DNA of 14,321 nucleotides. Origin: Planctomycetales bacterium (GTDB taxonomy: Bacteria > Planctomycetota > Planctomycetia > Isosphaerales > Isosphaeraceae). Positions 5,318 to 13,347 of this stretch are shown here, piece after piece. The stretch lies in assembly GCA_027451455.1 (NCBI GenBank), contig DAIDJI010000057.1, positions 1 to 14,321 on the forward strand, read 5' to 3'. The translations under genes were made by a program, and so were the position numbers. Position 1 is the stretch's first letter. Each line of letters starts with the position of its first letter. Under the pieces are notes generated by a model. That model searched no databases, was not told where the DNA came from, and saw nothing but the letters and a program-made list of their open reading frames with translations.

Positions 5318-6378
5318 CGACCGAGGTAAAGCCGTCGGTGACGGCCGAGCAGAAGGCGCTGAGCAACGCGATCACGCAGATCGAGAAGTCGTTCGGCGCC
5401 GGGGCGATCATGAAGCTGGGCGAGAGGTCGCACATGGAGGTCGAGGGGATCTCGACCGGGGCGCTCTCCCTCGATCTGGCGCTGGGGGGCAAGGGTTTGC
5501 CGCGGGGCCGGATCATCGAGCTGTTCGGGCCAGAGTCGAGCGGCAAGACGACGATCGCGCTGCACGCGGTCGCGCAGGCGCAGCGGTCGGGCGGAGTCGC
5601 GGCCTTTATCGACGCCGAGCACGCACTCGACCCCTCGTGGTGCAAGCGGCTGGGGGTGGACACCGAATCGCTGCTGGTCAGCCAGCCCGGAAGCGCCGAG
5701 GAGGCCCTTCAGATCGCCGAGATGCTGGTGATGTCGAACGCTGTGGACATCATCGTGATCGACTCGGTCGCAGCTCTGGTCCCCAAGGCGGAGATCGAGG
5801 GAGAGATTGGCGACAGCTTCGTCGGGGTGCAGGCCCGGCTCATGAGCCAGGCGCTCCGGAAGCTGACCGGGGGCGTCTCGCGTTCGAAGTGCGTTTTGAT
5901 CTTCATCAACCAGATCCGCGAGAAGATTGGCGTGATGTTCGGCAGTCCTGAGACCACGCCGGGCGGCCGGGCCCTGAAGTTCTACAGTTCGTGCCGGATC
6001 GACGTCCGGCGGATCGGGCCGGTGAAGGACGGCGAGGAGGTCGTCGGCTCTCGGGTCAAGGCGAAGGTGGTGAAGAACAAGGTCGCCCCGCCGTTCCGCG
6101 TCTGCGAGTTCGACATGATGTACACGCACGGGATCTCGCGCGAGGCCGATCTGCTCGACCTGGCGATCATCGACAAGCTGATCGAGAAGTCGGGCTCGTG
6201 GTTCAACTACGGCGACCAGCGGCTCGGGCAGGGGCGAGAGAACGTCAAGCAATACCTCCGCGACAACCCCACCCTGGCTGACGAGATCGCCACGAAGGTA
6301 ATCGCCAATCGAACCGCCTCGGGCGACACCTTCAGCGCCAACGGCGACGCGGACGACGACGGCGAGGTCGAGGAGTAA
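5299..6378 (+). CDS. recA: Recombinase RecA
   Basis: RecA forms ATP-dependent filaments on single-stranded DNA, drives strand exchange in recombinational repair, and activates LexA self-cleavage where an SOS system exists. The 359 residues cover the whole protein. The Walker A motif GPESSGKT is at 77-84. The catalytic Glu is E107 in IDAEHALDP. Walker B VDIIVIDSVAAL has its Asp at 155. The DNA-binding loops include GEIGDSFVGVQARLMSQALRKL and the FINQIREKIGVMFGSPETTPGG region. The C-terminus ends in an acidic tail (DADDDGEVEE), which in RecA proteins damps DNA binding. The start is GTG at 5299, fixed by an excellent GGAGGAG 8 nt upstream. The N-terminal extension before SNAITQIEKSFG is about 20 residues and ordinary. 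Confidence 0.99.
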   Translation: MAKRQVTTEVKPSVTAEQKALSNAITQIEKSFGAGAIMKLGERSHMEVEGISTGALSLDLALGGKGLPRGRIIELFGPESSGKTTIALHAVAQAQRSGGVAAFIDAEHALDPSWCKRLGVDTESLLVSQPGSAEEALQIAEMLVMSNAVDIIVIDSVAALVPKAEIEGEIGDSFVGVQARLMSQALRKLTGGVSRSKCVLIFINQIREKIGVMFGSPETTPGGRALKFYSSCRIDVRRIGPVKDGEEVVGSRVKAKVVKNKVAPPFRVCEFDMMYTHGISREADLLDLAIIDKLIEKSGSWFNYGDQRLGQGRENVKQYLRDNPTLADEIATKVIANRTASGDTFSANGDADDDGEVEE

Positions 6379-6388
6379 GCGGGACGGG

Positions 6389-6424
6389 CCCCGGGCTGGT
6401 CCTGATCGCTGGATCGGCCCCGGG
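6389..6424 (+). terminator. Hairpin after recA, probable transcription end
   Basis: The arms 6389-6402 and 6411-6424 pair over 14 positions with one mismatch and two G-U wobbles around an 8-nt loop. The hairpin starts 11 nt after the recA stop. The T run of a classical intrinsic terminator is missing, so termination may be inefficient or factor-dependent. Confidence 0.5.
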
Positions 6425-6603
6425 AGCCTTATCGGTCCTCATCTCGACGGAGCGCCGATCCGTCGGAAGCGGCGATCGGTCGAGGGCCGCTCCCGGCACG
6501 GTCGAGGAACTGGGCCATCAGCGTCTTGCTGCCGCTCTGCCGGGGAGGGGCTGACTCCGCCCTGGGCAACTCGACTTCGGCTCCCCTGGACCCGGGCCTA
6601 CGA

Positions 6604-6609
6604 TATACT
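6604..6609 (+). promoter_or_regulatory. Candidate -10 box for the Rieske oxygenase gene
   Basis: TATACT matches five of six -10 positions and lies 72 nt before the ATG at 6682. No convincing -35 element is found 16-18 nt upstream, so this is a weak call. Confidence 0.25.
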
Positions 6610-6681
6610 GGGCCCGCCGGTTCTGGAGCCGGGCGGCAAGGTCGCCGCCTCGCGATGGCCGGGGATGGAAGAGGCCACGAG

Positions 6682-7674
6682 ATGCTGATCCCCGATCGGT
6701 GGTACGCCGTTCTGGAGTCGCGCGAGATCGCCAAGGGAAAGCCGCTGGGCGTTCGAAGGCTCGGGCGCGACCTCGTCTTCTGGCGCGACGGCGAGGGCCG
6801 GCTGGTGGTCTTCGAGGATCGCTGCCCACATCGGAGCAGCCAGCTTAGCCTGGGCCGGATTGTGGGTGGTCGGCTTCAGTGCCCATTTCACGGATTCGAA
6901 TTCGACAGGGCGGGCGCCTGTCAGCTCATCCCAGCCAACGGTCAGGCGGCGCGGGTGCCGAAGGTCTTCCAGTGCCACGAATACCCGGTCGCGGAGGCTC
7001 ACGGATTCGCCTGGTTATGGAATGGCCGCCCGCGCGATGAGTATCCGCCGATCCCCTGGTTCGACGGCCTGGACGGACTCAACTCCGCCACGACGAGCAA
7101 GGAGTGGGACGTCGATTTAACGCGTGCGATCGAGGGGCTGCTCGACGTCAGTCACCTGCCGTTTGTCCACGCCCGGACAATCGGTCGCGACCGCAGAACG
7201 CTCGTCAACGGCCCTTATACCACGCTGGACGACGACACGATCCGCGTCTGGCCCTCCAACCAGCCCGACGAGGGCCTGCCCGCACTCCGGCCGACGGAAG
7301 TCCCGCCTCCGGACGGACCGGCCATGCTGGAGTTCCGCTTTCCGAACATCTGGGTTTTGAAGATCGCGAAATCCTTCCAGATCGTGAACGTGATCGCCCC
7401 GATCGAGGAGGGTCGCTGCCTGATCTACCTGAAGACCTATCTCCGGATCGGGGGCCCGGCGTTTCTGGCTCGCCTCGTCGGCTTTGTCTCGAACCTGTAC
7501 AACCGGCGCATCCTGGCCGAGGACTACACGGTGATCCGGTCGCAGCGGCCGAAGGTCTCCGGCCTGGAGATCGGCGAGCATTTCATCCCGGCGGATCGCC
7601 CGATCGCCATCTACCTGCAACGCCGACGCGACCTGATCGAGGCAGCCGCCGAACCCTCGACGACGACCCCCTGA
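6682..7674 (+). CDS. Rieske-type non-heme iron oxygenase, large-subunit-like
   Basis: The 330-residue protein has an N-terminal Rieske [2Fe-2S] domain followed by a catalytic domain. Cluster ligands are C48 and H50 (DRCPHRSS) and C67 and H70 (LQCPFHGFEF). The mononuclear iron site follows as DVSHLPFVH, with H158 and H163 as the two His ligands and D155 as the likely electron-bridging Asp. The third, carboxylate ligand cannot be placed with certainty; the LAEDYTVIRSQRP stretch near the C-terminus is typical of this class. Such enzymes hydroxylate or demethylate aromatic and other substrates, using electrons from a separate reductase. No reductase or ferredoxin gene is nearby and the substrate is unknown. 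Overall layout is closer to monooxygenase-type members (pheophorbide a oxygenase or vanillate demethylase-like) than to large ring-hydroxylating dioxygenases. The ATG at 6682 is chosen for GGAAGAGG upstream and because MLIPDRWYAVL is a usual N-terminus. Confidence 0.9.
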   Translation: MLIPDRWYAVLESREIAKGKPLGVRRLGRDLVFWRDGEGRLVVFEDRCPHRSSQLSLGRIVGGRLQCPFHGFEFDRAGACQLIPANGQAARVPKVFQCHEYPVAEAHGFAWLWNGRPRDEYPPIPWFDGLDGLNSATTSKEWDVDLTRAIEGLLDVSHLPFVHARTIGRDRRTLVNGPYTTLDDDTIRVWPSNQPDEGLPALRPTEVPPPDGPAMLEFRFPNIWVLKIAKSFQIVNVIAPIEEGRCLIYLKTYLRIGGPAFLARLVGFVSNLYNRRILAEDYTVIRSQRPKVSGLEIGEHFIPADRPIAIYLQRRRDLIEAAAEPSTTTP

Positions 7675-7682
7675 CCCGGTCT

Positions 7683-7700
7683 GGGATTCCCGCGGAACCC
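7683..7700. terminator. Short hairpin between convergent genes
   Basis: GGG(A)TTCC-CGC-GGAACCC forms a 7-bp stem with one bulged A and a 3-nt loop in the 30-bp space between the converging oxygenase and aroC genes. Its position suggests a bidirectional terminator, but no long T run flanks it. Confidence 0.35.
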
Positions 7701-7704
7701 TTGC

Positions 7705-8883
7705 TCAACCGTTTTCCGAACCGGGACGCTGACCCGTCGAGCCCCACTCGGCGAGGTGTCGGCGGTTCAGCTCGTGCATCGCGTCGAGGGCGGACCGGAT
7801 GGCGTCGATGCTCGTCCCAACATACTTCTCGACCAGTGCCGAGGCGACCTCGAACGCCACCACGTTCTCAACAATCACGCTCGCGGCCGGGACGGCGCAA
7901 ACGTCGGATCGTTCATAGGCGGCTGGCTGTGGGGCCTTGGTCGCCATGTTGACCGAAGGTCCGCGCGCCGCAAGGGTGCTGATCGGCTTCTTGGACGCCC
8001 GGACAACGATCGGCTCGCCGTTCGACGTCCCGCCCTCGATCCCTCCGGCGTTGTTCGTCGGACGGCGGAAGCCGAAGCGGCGGTCGTCGGCCGGCGGGTC
8101 CGGTTCGTACCGGATCGGGTCCATCACCTGAGAACCGGGTCGGCGCGCCGCCTCGATTCCCAGGCCGATCTCGACGGCCTTGATCGCCTGGATGCTCATC
8201 ACCGCGGCGGCAATCCGGGCGTCGAGCTTCCGGTCCCACTGCGCGTGGCTCCCCAGCCCGATCGGGCAGCCCGTCACGATCACCTCGACGATCCCGCCGA
8301 GCGTGTCGCCGGCCTTCCTCGCATCGTCGATCGCCGCGACGATCCGCGCGTCGACATCGGGGTTCAGTGTGTAGACCGGGCTGGCGTCGCGAACGGCCAG
8401 ATCCAGCGCGACCGGCGGCGCTTCAATTCCGCCGAGCTCGCGGACATACCCGAAGACCTCGATCCCCAGTTCGCGCAGGAGAAGCCGCGCCAACGCCCCG
8501 ACAGCAACCCGGGCCGCGGTCTCCCGGGCGCTCGCCCGTTCAAGGACCTGGCGGATGCCGGTCTGGTAGTTGATCGCGCCGGCCAGGTCGATGTGGCCAC
8601 CCCGGGGTGCCGCCGGCTCGGTCAGCCGTTCGAGCTTGGCGTCCCGGTTGATGAGCCGGAGGGTGATCGGCCCGCCGGTCGTCACGCCGTGGTACGTCCC
8701 CGAGTCGACAGTTACCCGATCGGTCTCGAGCGTCTGGCGCTTGCCGCGGCCGTATCCGCCCTGCCGTCGCTCCAGTTCGCGGTCGATGATCGCGGTATCG
8801 AGCGTCAGGCCCGACGGGAAACCTTCCACGATCGCAGTCAGGGCCGGCCCGTGCGACTCGCCGGCGGTCAGATATCGAAGCAT
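7705..8883 (-). CDS. aroC: Chorismate synthase
   Basis: This enzyme converts 5-enolpyruvylshikimate 3-phosphate to chorismate, the last shikimate-pathway step, using reduced FMN. The 392-residue length matches the bacterial family. The N-terminus MLRYLTAGESHGPAL holds the first signature with catalytic H11. RRQGGYGRGKRQ follows, RGGHIDLAGAINYQT supplies the second catalytic His (H97), and RASARETAARVAVG is the second signature. GGIEGGTSNGEPIVVRASKKPIST is the third conserved block. The usual RPGHAD wording is RGGHID here, a mild variation. The start ATG is followed directly by the normal N-terminus; only a weak ribosome-binding site is visible. It lies 16 bp after purC on the same strand and is probably cotranscribed. 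Confidence 0.98.
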   Translation of the reverse strand: MLRYLTAGESHGPALTAIVEGFPSGLTLDTAIIDRELERRQGGYGRGKRQTLETDRVTVDSGTYHGVTTGGPITLRLINRDAKLERLTEPAAPRGGHIDLAGAINYQTGIRQVLERASARETAARVAVGALARLLLRELGIEVFGYVRELGGIEAPPVALDLAVRDASPVYTLNPDVDARIVAAIDDARKAGDTLGGIVEVIVTGCPIGLGSHAQWDRKLDARIAAAVMSIQAIKAVEIGLGIEAARRPGSQVMDPIRYEPDPPADDRRFGFRRPTNNAGGIEGGTSNGEPIVVRASKKPISTLAARGPSVNMATKAPQPAAYERSDVCAVPAASVIVENVVAFEVASALVEKYVGTSIDAIRSALDAMHELNRRHLAEWGSTGQRPGSENG

Positions 8884-8899
8884 GGCTCGGTGTCGAACT

Positions 8900-9793
8900 T
8901 TATTCGTAAGGGAAGGCTCGGCCGGTCAGGCGCTCATAGGCCTCGATATATTTCCGGCGGGTCCCGGCGACGACCTCATCGGGCATCGACGGGGGTGGGC
9001 TCGACTTGTCCCAGCCGGTCGTTTCGAGCCAGTCGCGGACGAACTGCTTGTCGAACGACGGCTGCGGCCCACCCGGGCGGTGCTCATCGCGGGCCCAGTA
9101 CCGCGAGCTGTCTGGGGTCAGCACCTCGTCGGCCAGCAGAAGCTCGCCCGATCCCTCGTCGAAGCCCCATTCGAACTTCGTGTCGGCCAGGATCAACCCA
9201 GCCTTCGAGGCATGGTCCGCGGCCCGCTGGTAAACGTCGAGGCTTTTTGATTGTAGCGTCCCGGCGACCTCGGCGCCGACCGCATCGGCCATCACCTGGA
9301 ACGAGACATTCTCGTCGTGGCCGGTTTCGGCCTTGGTCGCCGGCGTGAAGAACGGCCCGATCGGCGACCCTTCGAGCAGACCGGGCGGCAGCGGGATGCC
9401 GCAGACCGAACCGCTCGCCCGATATTCCTTCCAGCCGCTCCCCGCGAGATAACCGCGGACGACGCACTCGAACGGGACGATCCGGACCTTCCGCGCCAGC
9501 ATTGTCCGGCCCCGAAGGGCGTCGCGCTCGTCGGCCGAGAGGTCAAGACCCATCACGTCGACGTCGTCGGTGAGGAGATGATTCGGTACGCCCAGGTGGG
9601 CGAACCAGAAGGAGCTCAACCCGGTGAGGATCCGTCCCTTGTCGGGGATGCCGCCCGGGAGAATCCAGTCGAAGGCGCTGATCCGATCGGTCGCGACCAG
9701 GAGCAGGCGATCGCCCAGGTCGTAAACGTCGCGGACCTTCCCGCTTCGCATCGGGACCACGCCCGGCCAGAGGTTGGTCTCGAGGAGTATCAT
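8900..9793 (-). CDS. purC: Phosphoribosylaminoimidazole-succinocarboxamide (SAICAR) synthase
   Basis: PurC joins CAIR and aspartate with ATP to make SAICAR in de novo purine synthesis. The 297-residue protein has the complete fold, of the longer type also seen in yeast Ade1-like enzymes. The N-terminal SGKVRDVYDLGD (about 17-28) is followed by VATDRISAFDWILPGGIPDKG, then ECVVRGYLAGSGWKEY and the substrate loop ATKAETGHDENVSF. The signature LADTKFEWG is at 202-210, and ADEVLTPDSSRYW follows. The ATG at 9793 gives a normal short N-terminus; the Shine-Dalgarno sequence is weak. It lies 25 bp downstream of the ParE-like toxin gene and 16 bp upstream of aroC, all on the minus strand. Confidence 0.98.
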   Translation of the reverse strand: MILLETNLWPGVVPMRSGKVRDVYDLGDRLLLVATDRISAFDWILPGGIPDKGRILTGLSSFWFAHLGVPNHLLTDDVDVMGLDLSADERDALRGRTMLARKVRIVPFECVVRGYLAGSGWKEYRASGSVCGIPLPPGLLEGSPIGPFFTPATKAETGHDENVSFQVMADAVGAEVAGTLQSKSLDVYQRAADHASKAGLILADTKFEWGFDEGSGELLLADEVLTPDSSRYWARDEHRPGGPQPSFDKQFVRDWLETTGWDKSSPPPSMPDEVVAGTRRKYIEAYERLTGRAFPYE

Positions 9794-9818
9794 GGTCTGT
9801 GACGTACCCCGGAAATCT

Positions 9819-10121
9819 TCAACGGACTTCCCTTCTCATGATCCGTCGGAGATCCCGCTTCCCGTGGAGTATCCGAAGGATCTGCACGACATCATCTTCG
9901 ACGCGGTAGAAGAGGACATAGGGCCAGACGAGCGTGCTCCGAAGATCCGAGGCGATCTCCGGCCGAAGGCGACCCATCTCCGGGAAACGTGCGAGAGCCT
10001 CCGTTTTTTCCCGGAAGTCCATCGCGCAACGCTGGGCGGCGGACGAGTTCGTTCGCTCAAGATACTCGAGAATCGACTCAAGATCCGCCTCTGCCCTCGG
10101 AGAACGACGGATTTCCGCCAT
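9819..10121 (-). CDS. parE: ParE-family (RelE/ParE superfamily) toxin of a type II toxin-antitoxin pair
   Basis: This 100-residue basic protein has the ParE layout: two N-terminal helices (RSPRAEADLESILEYLERTN, then a second helix through residue 45), the FPEMGR turn (46-51), and the C-terminal strands VLFYRVEDDVVQILRILHGKRDL (69-91). ParE toxins poison DNA gyrase, while RelE relatives cleave mRNA at ribosomes. The FYRVEDD...ILHGKRD wording fits the ParE side, but the target is not proven. Its ATG overlaps the antitoxin stop by one base (TGATG), so translation is probably coupled. Length and ends look intact, so it is not an obvious pseudogene. Confidence 0.9.
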   Translation of the reverse strand: MAEIRRSPRAEADLESILEYLERTNSSAAQRCAMDFREKTEALARFPEMGRLRPEIASDLRSTLVWPYVLFYRVEDDVVQILRILHGKRDLRRIMRREVR

Positions 10122-10384
10122 CAGGGTGTTCCCTGGCTGGAAGCCCGACGTTTCCGGATACGTTCCAGCGTGGCGAGCGGATCGAAGGGAGCCAGTTCGC
10201 CCCGGTCGGCCTCCTCGATCCCGAGGGCGACCTCACGACGCAGTTCGGCGAGCATGGCCTCCTCGTCGTGCTCCCGGAGCAGGCGCAGCGCCGTGTCGAT
10301 GACCTCGTCTTCCGAGGCGAAGTCGCCGTCCTGGACCAGAGATCGCACGAATTGCTCGTGCTCTCCCGTCAACTGGATTGCCAT
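10121..10384 (-). CDS. parD: ParD-like ribbon-helix-helix antitoxin
   Basis: This 87-residue acidic protein lies directly upstream of the ParE-like toxin gene. The N-terminal part MAIQLTGEHEQFVRSLVQDGDFASEDEVIDTALRLLREH (1-39) fits a ParD/CopG ribbon-helix-helix DNA-binding domain, with strand IQL and the FASEDEVIDTALRLL helix pair. The C-terminal part (about 45-87, ELRREVALGIEEADRGELAPFDPLATLERIRKRR) is the usual toxin-wrapping tail. ParD proteins neutralise ParE and repress their own promoter with it. The start is well supported by GGGAGGGAAGG 5-7 nt upstream. No clear operator palindrome was seen in the 68-bp gap before it. Confidence 0.88.
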   Translation of the reverse strand: MAIQLTGEHEQFVRSLVQDGDFASEDEVIDTALRLLREHDEEAMLAELRREVALGIEEADRGELAPFDPLATLERIRKRRASSQGTP

Positions 10385-10452
10385 CGCCTTCCCTCCCGGA
10401 TGGATGCCTCACTCCAAAACGCACCCCGCGACACGCAAGGTCCTGCACGGCA

Positions 10453-11655
10453 CTACCGCCCCTGCGTCACCCGGACGGGCATCGGCAGCGACGGCGCCGA
10501 GGGGTCGGGCCGGTGCGTCAGCAACTCGCTGAGGCGGAACGCCGAATACGGCTGCTCGGCGGCCGGCTTGCCGTCCTTCGTCGCGTTCGCGACCCAGAAC
10601 TGCGTCGAGGTCGTCTCAAACAAAACGCTGTGCAGGTTCGACTTCATCGCGACCGGACGGTCCATCAGGTGCCGGGCCGAGTCGGCATTGAACCGGCCGA
10701 GGCCCGACTGTACCCGACGCGAAAGCTCCTGGTATCGGTCGCCCGCCGAGAGCACCACCGCGTCCCTGATCGCATTCGGAAGCTTCGGGTGCGACTCGCC
10801 CATCGCGATCGTCTGAAAGACGTTCCACGAGCCCTCCATCCCGACCGCCTTGCCCGTCTCGCCGTCGGCAAGCACATAGTAGTATTCGCAGGTTCGCGGA
10901 TGATCGCGGAAGACGGCGACGGCCTCGTCGAGGCTGTGCGACTCCTCCAGCGCCATCCGAACCAGCATCGCCATCGGGACGCCCTCCCAGTGGCCGAGGC
11001 CGCGCCCGCCCATCTCGCCGATCGAGATCCGCTCGGCGTTCATCCCGGTGACCGAGCCGACGAAGCCCGCATAGGTCACGTTCACGAACGGAACCCGGCC
11101 GCGGGGCTCGGCGATCGTCAGCACGGCGTGATCCTGCAACCGCCAGTCGCAGCCGTAGTCGAGGATCCGGCCGTGATAGAGCGTCCCGTCCTTCGTCGCC
11201 GAACCGCTCAGCGCGAAGCCCGAGCAGTGGAACAACTCGGGGATGAAGTTGGCGATCGCGCCGTCCTCGTAGGGAACACCACTGCCGTCGGCAATTCCCC
11301 GAATCTCTTCCAGAAACCGGGCGGGGATGTACTTCTTCTGCGTCGCGATGATCCCGCGGATGACCTGCTTCGGGCTGAGGACCTTCATCCCGCCCAGCTC
11401 AAAGGTCATCTCCTTTGCCTTCACCTCGAACAGGTAATGGATCTGGTCGCGGATGTCGTCGCGGAGCAGGACGCCCTGCTGGTAGCCCATCTCGTAAGGC
11501 GTCCCCTTCACGTGAAGGACGCGGTAGCCGTCGATCTCCTCGAGGAAGCCCTCGCCGCATCGGGCGATCGTCCGGGTTCCTGCGCGGGCGAGGCCGCCCG
11601 TCGCGAAGGCCAGGATCAGGAGCGCTCCGGCGATTCGCATCGATGCGCGTTTCAT
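10453..11655 (-). CDS. Secreted C45 / acyl-CoA:6-APA acyltransferase-like Ntn hydrolase
   Basis: This 400-residue protein opens with a Sec signal peptide (MKRASMRIAGALLILAFATGGLARAG, likely cut after ARA near residue 25), so it should be exported. The motif LFHCSGFALSGSATKDGTLYHGRILDYG places the probable autoproteolytic Cys nucleophile at C144, preceded by about 118 mature residues that would be cut off as the alpha chain. This is the layout of the peptidase C45 / penicillin acyltransferase family, whose members hydrolyse or transfer acyl groups on amide bonds. The usual Asn in GxNxD is Ile here (GRILD), while Arg and Asp are kept. FVNVTYAGFVGSVTGMN (190s to 200s) is another conserved block. 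The substrate is unknown. The start has an excellent CCGGAGGAC 9 nt upstream. It lies 46 bp after guaA, same strand. Confidence 0.8.
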   Translation of the reverse strand: MKRASMRIAGALLILAFATGGLARAGTRTIARCGEGFLEEIDGYRVLHVKGTPYEMGYQQGVLLRDDIRDQIHYLFEVKAKEMTFELGGMKVLSPKQVIRGIIATQKKYIPARFLEEIRGIADGSGVPYEDGAIANFIPELFHCSGFALSGSATKDGTLYHGRILDYGCDWRLQDHAVLTIAEPRGRVPFVNVTYAGFVGSVTGMNAERISIGEMGGRGLGHWEGVPMAMLVRMALEESHSLDEAVAVFRDHPRTCEYYYVLADGETGKAVGMEGSWNVFQTIAMGESHPKLPNAIRDAVVLSAGDRYQELSRRVQSGLGRFNADSARHLMDRPVAMKSNLHSVLFETTSTQFWVANATKDGKPAAEQPYSAFRLSELLTHRPDPSAPSLPMPVRVTQGR

Positions 11656-11701
11656 GATTCGATGTCCTCCGGATTCGGGGTCGCGGACGGCGTTCGATCG
11701 A

Positions 11702-13264
11702 TCATTCCCACTCGATGGTACCCGGCGGCTTGCTGGTGATGTCGTAGACGACCCGGTTGACGCCCTTCACGGCGTTGGTGATCCGCGTCGAGACCCGGGC
11801 GAGCAATTCGTGAGGGAGCCGCGACCAGTCGGCCGTCATGAAATCCTCGGTCTCGACGGCCCGGATCGCGATGACGCTCTCGTAGGTCCGAGCGTCGCCC
11901 TGCACGCCGACTGCCTGCACGGGGAGAAGAACGGCGAACGCCTGCGCGACCTGACGATTCAGGCCCGCGCTTTGCAGTTCCTCGAGGAAGATCGCGTCGG
12001 CCTGGCGGAGGATCTCCAGCCGATCGGCCGTGACCTCGCCCAGGCATCGGACGGCCAGTCCAGGGCCGGGGAACGGGTGGCGCCAGATCAGGCTGTCGGG
12101 CAGGCCGAGTTCCAGGCCGAGGCGGCGGACCTCGTCCTTGAAGAGGTCGCGCAGCGGCTCGACTAGCTCGAAACCCAGTTCGGCCGGGAGTCCGCCGACG
12201 TTGTGGTGAATCTTGATCGTCGCGGTCGGGCCGTCGGGCTCGCCGCCGCTCTCGATGACGTCGGGATAGAGGGTCCCCTGTGCCAGGAATCGGGCACCGT
12301 CGATCGTCCGGGCGGCTTCTCGGAAAACGTCGATGAACGCGTGACCGATCCGTCGACGCTTCTCCTGCGGGTCGGTCACGCCGGCCAGGGCCTTCAAAAA
12401 GGTCTCCTCGGCGTCGACGACCCGAAGTTCGGCGTCGCTGTGGCGGCCGAAGGCGTCGACAACCGCGGCCCGCTCGTTCTGCCTTAGCAGCCCGGTGTCG
12501 ACAAAGACGCAGACGACCCGGGGCCCAAGGGCCTTTGCCAAAAGCGCAGCGCATACAGCCGAGTCAACGCCGCCGGAAAGCCCACAGACAACCCGATCGT
12601 CCGGGCCGACGCGGTCGCGGACCTCGGCCACCGACCGCTCGATGAAGGCGCCCATCGTCCAGTCGCGGGGGTTGCCGCAGATCCGGTCGAGGAAGTTGCC
12701 GAGGATCAGCGAGCCGTACGGGGTGTGCGAGACCTCGGGGTGGAACTGCAAGCCGTAGATCGGTCGCGACCGGTGCCGGACGGCGGCGATCGGGCAATGC
12801 GGGGTCTCGGCGATCGGGATGAAGTCGGAGCCGGCGTCGTGGATCTGGTCGCCGTGGCTCATCCAGACGATCGTCTCGCGGGGGACGTCGTGGAAGATCG
12901 GGTCGTCCTCGCGGACGCGGAAGTCGGTCCGGCCGTACTCGCCTCGGGCCGGGTTGGCCTGAACGCGAGCGCCCAGGGCATCGGCGGCGAGTTGCAAGCC
13001 GTAGCAGATGCCGAGGATCGGCACACCGAGCGAGAAGATTTCCGGGTCGCACCGCGGGGCGCCCGGCTCGTAGACGCTTCTCGGGCCGCCCGAGAGGATG
13101 AGGGCCAGCGGGTTCAGCTCGCGAACGCGGTCGGCCGTGATGTCGTGCCGGACGATCCGGGCGAACGCGTGCCGCTCGCGGACCCGACGCGCGATGAGCT
13201 GCACGTACTGGGCGCCGAAGTCCAGGACGAGCACGGGCCGCGACGCCGGGCCGATCTCCGCCAT
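11702..13264 (-). CDS. guaA: GMP synthase (glutamine-hydrolysing)
   Basis: GuaA converts XMP to GMP with ATP and ammonia taken from glutamine. The 520-residue protein has the full two-domain layout. The class I glutamine amidotransferase domain carries the nucleophile C87 (GICYGLQ) and the H175/E177 pair (LQFHPEVSHT). The ATP-pyrophosphatase domain has the P-loop SGGVDS at 230-235. A C-terminal dimerisation domain ends in KPPGTIEWE. The ATG at 13264 (MAEIGPASRPVLVLDFGAQY) is chosen because GAGAAGGCGG precedes it and it gives the usual distance to the DFGAQY strand. The in-frame GTG at 13339 would add 25 residues that look like untranslated leader. It has its own likely promoter 84-112 bp upstream. 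Confidence 0.99.
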   Translation of the reverse strand: MAEIGPASRPVLVLDFGAQYVQLIARRVRERHAFARIVRHDITADRVRELNPLALILSGGPRSVYEPGAPRCDPEIFSLGVPILGICYGLQLAADALGARVQANPARGEYGRTDFRVREDDPIFHDVPRETIVWMSHGDQIHDAGSDFIPIAETPHCPIAAVRHRSRPIYGLQFHPEVSHTPYGSLILGNFLDRICGNPRDWTMGAFIERSVAEVRDRVGPDDRVVCGLSGGVDSAVCAALLAKALGPRVVCVFVDTGLLRQNERAAVVDAFGRHSDAELRVVDAEETFLKALAGVTDPQEKRRRIGHAFIDVFREAARTIDGARFLAQGTLYPDVIESGGEPDGPTATIKIHHNVGGLPAELGFELVEPLRDLFKDEVRRLGLELGLPDSLIWRHPFPGPGLAVRCLGEVTADRLEILRQADAIFLEELQSAGLNRQVAQAFAVLLPVQAVGVQGDARTYESVIAIRAVETEDFMTADWSRLPHELLARVSTRITNAVKGVNRVVYDITSKPPGTIEWE

Positions 13265-13347
13265 TGAGCCGCCTTCTCGATGTCCGGGGAATGCTTGGGG
13301 CCGATGCGCGCGGACCAGACTGCCCGGCCGCGACGCCACGACGATTT

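Larger units (their letters stand above)
6379..6681. other. Intergenic region between recA and the Rieske oxygenase gene
   Basis: About 300 bases without a recognised gene. It contains a strong hairpin just after recA (6389-6424), a 9-bp direct repeat CGGTCGAGG at 6477-6485 and 6499-6507, and a -10-like TATACT at 6604-6609. Open frames crossing it, including an in-frame extension of the oxygenase from an ATG at 6526, look like non-coding high-GC sequence. Confidence 0.6.

Noticed and set aside
5242..6252. Minus-strand frame of 336 codons opposite recA
   Set aside because: Antisense shadow of recA; composition typical of mirror frames in GC-rich genes.
6477..6507. Direct repeat CGGTCGAGG twice, 22 bp apart
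   Set aside because: Nine bases of GC-rich sequence in a 300-bp gap is easily chance, and no third copy or symmetric site was seen.
7756..9348. Long plus-strand open frame (530 codons) over aroC and purC
   Set aside because: It is antisense to two fully recognisable conserved genes; its product is Arg/Gly/Asp/Pro-rich with no family features. High GC keeps the opposite frame open.
10378..11739. Plus-strand frame of 453 codons opposite the C45-like gene
   Set aside because: Antisense shadow; the minus-strand gene has a signal peptide, a strong ribosome-binding site and family motifs.
13265..13347. Possible purine riboswitch in the guaA leader
   Set aside because: No recognisable conserved core or three-way junction could be assembled by eye; the leader is only about 76 nt and GC-rich.
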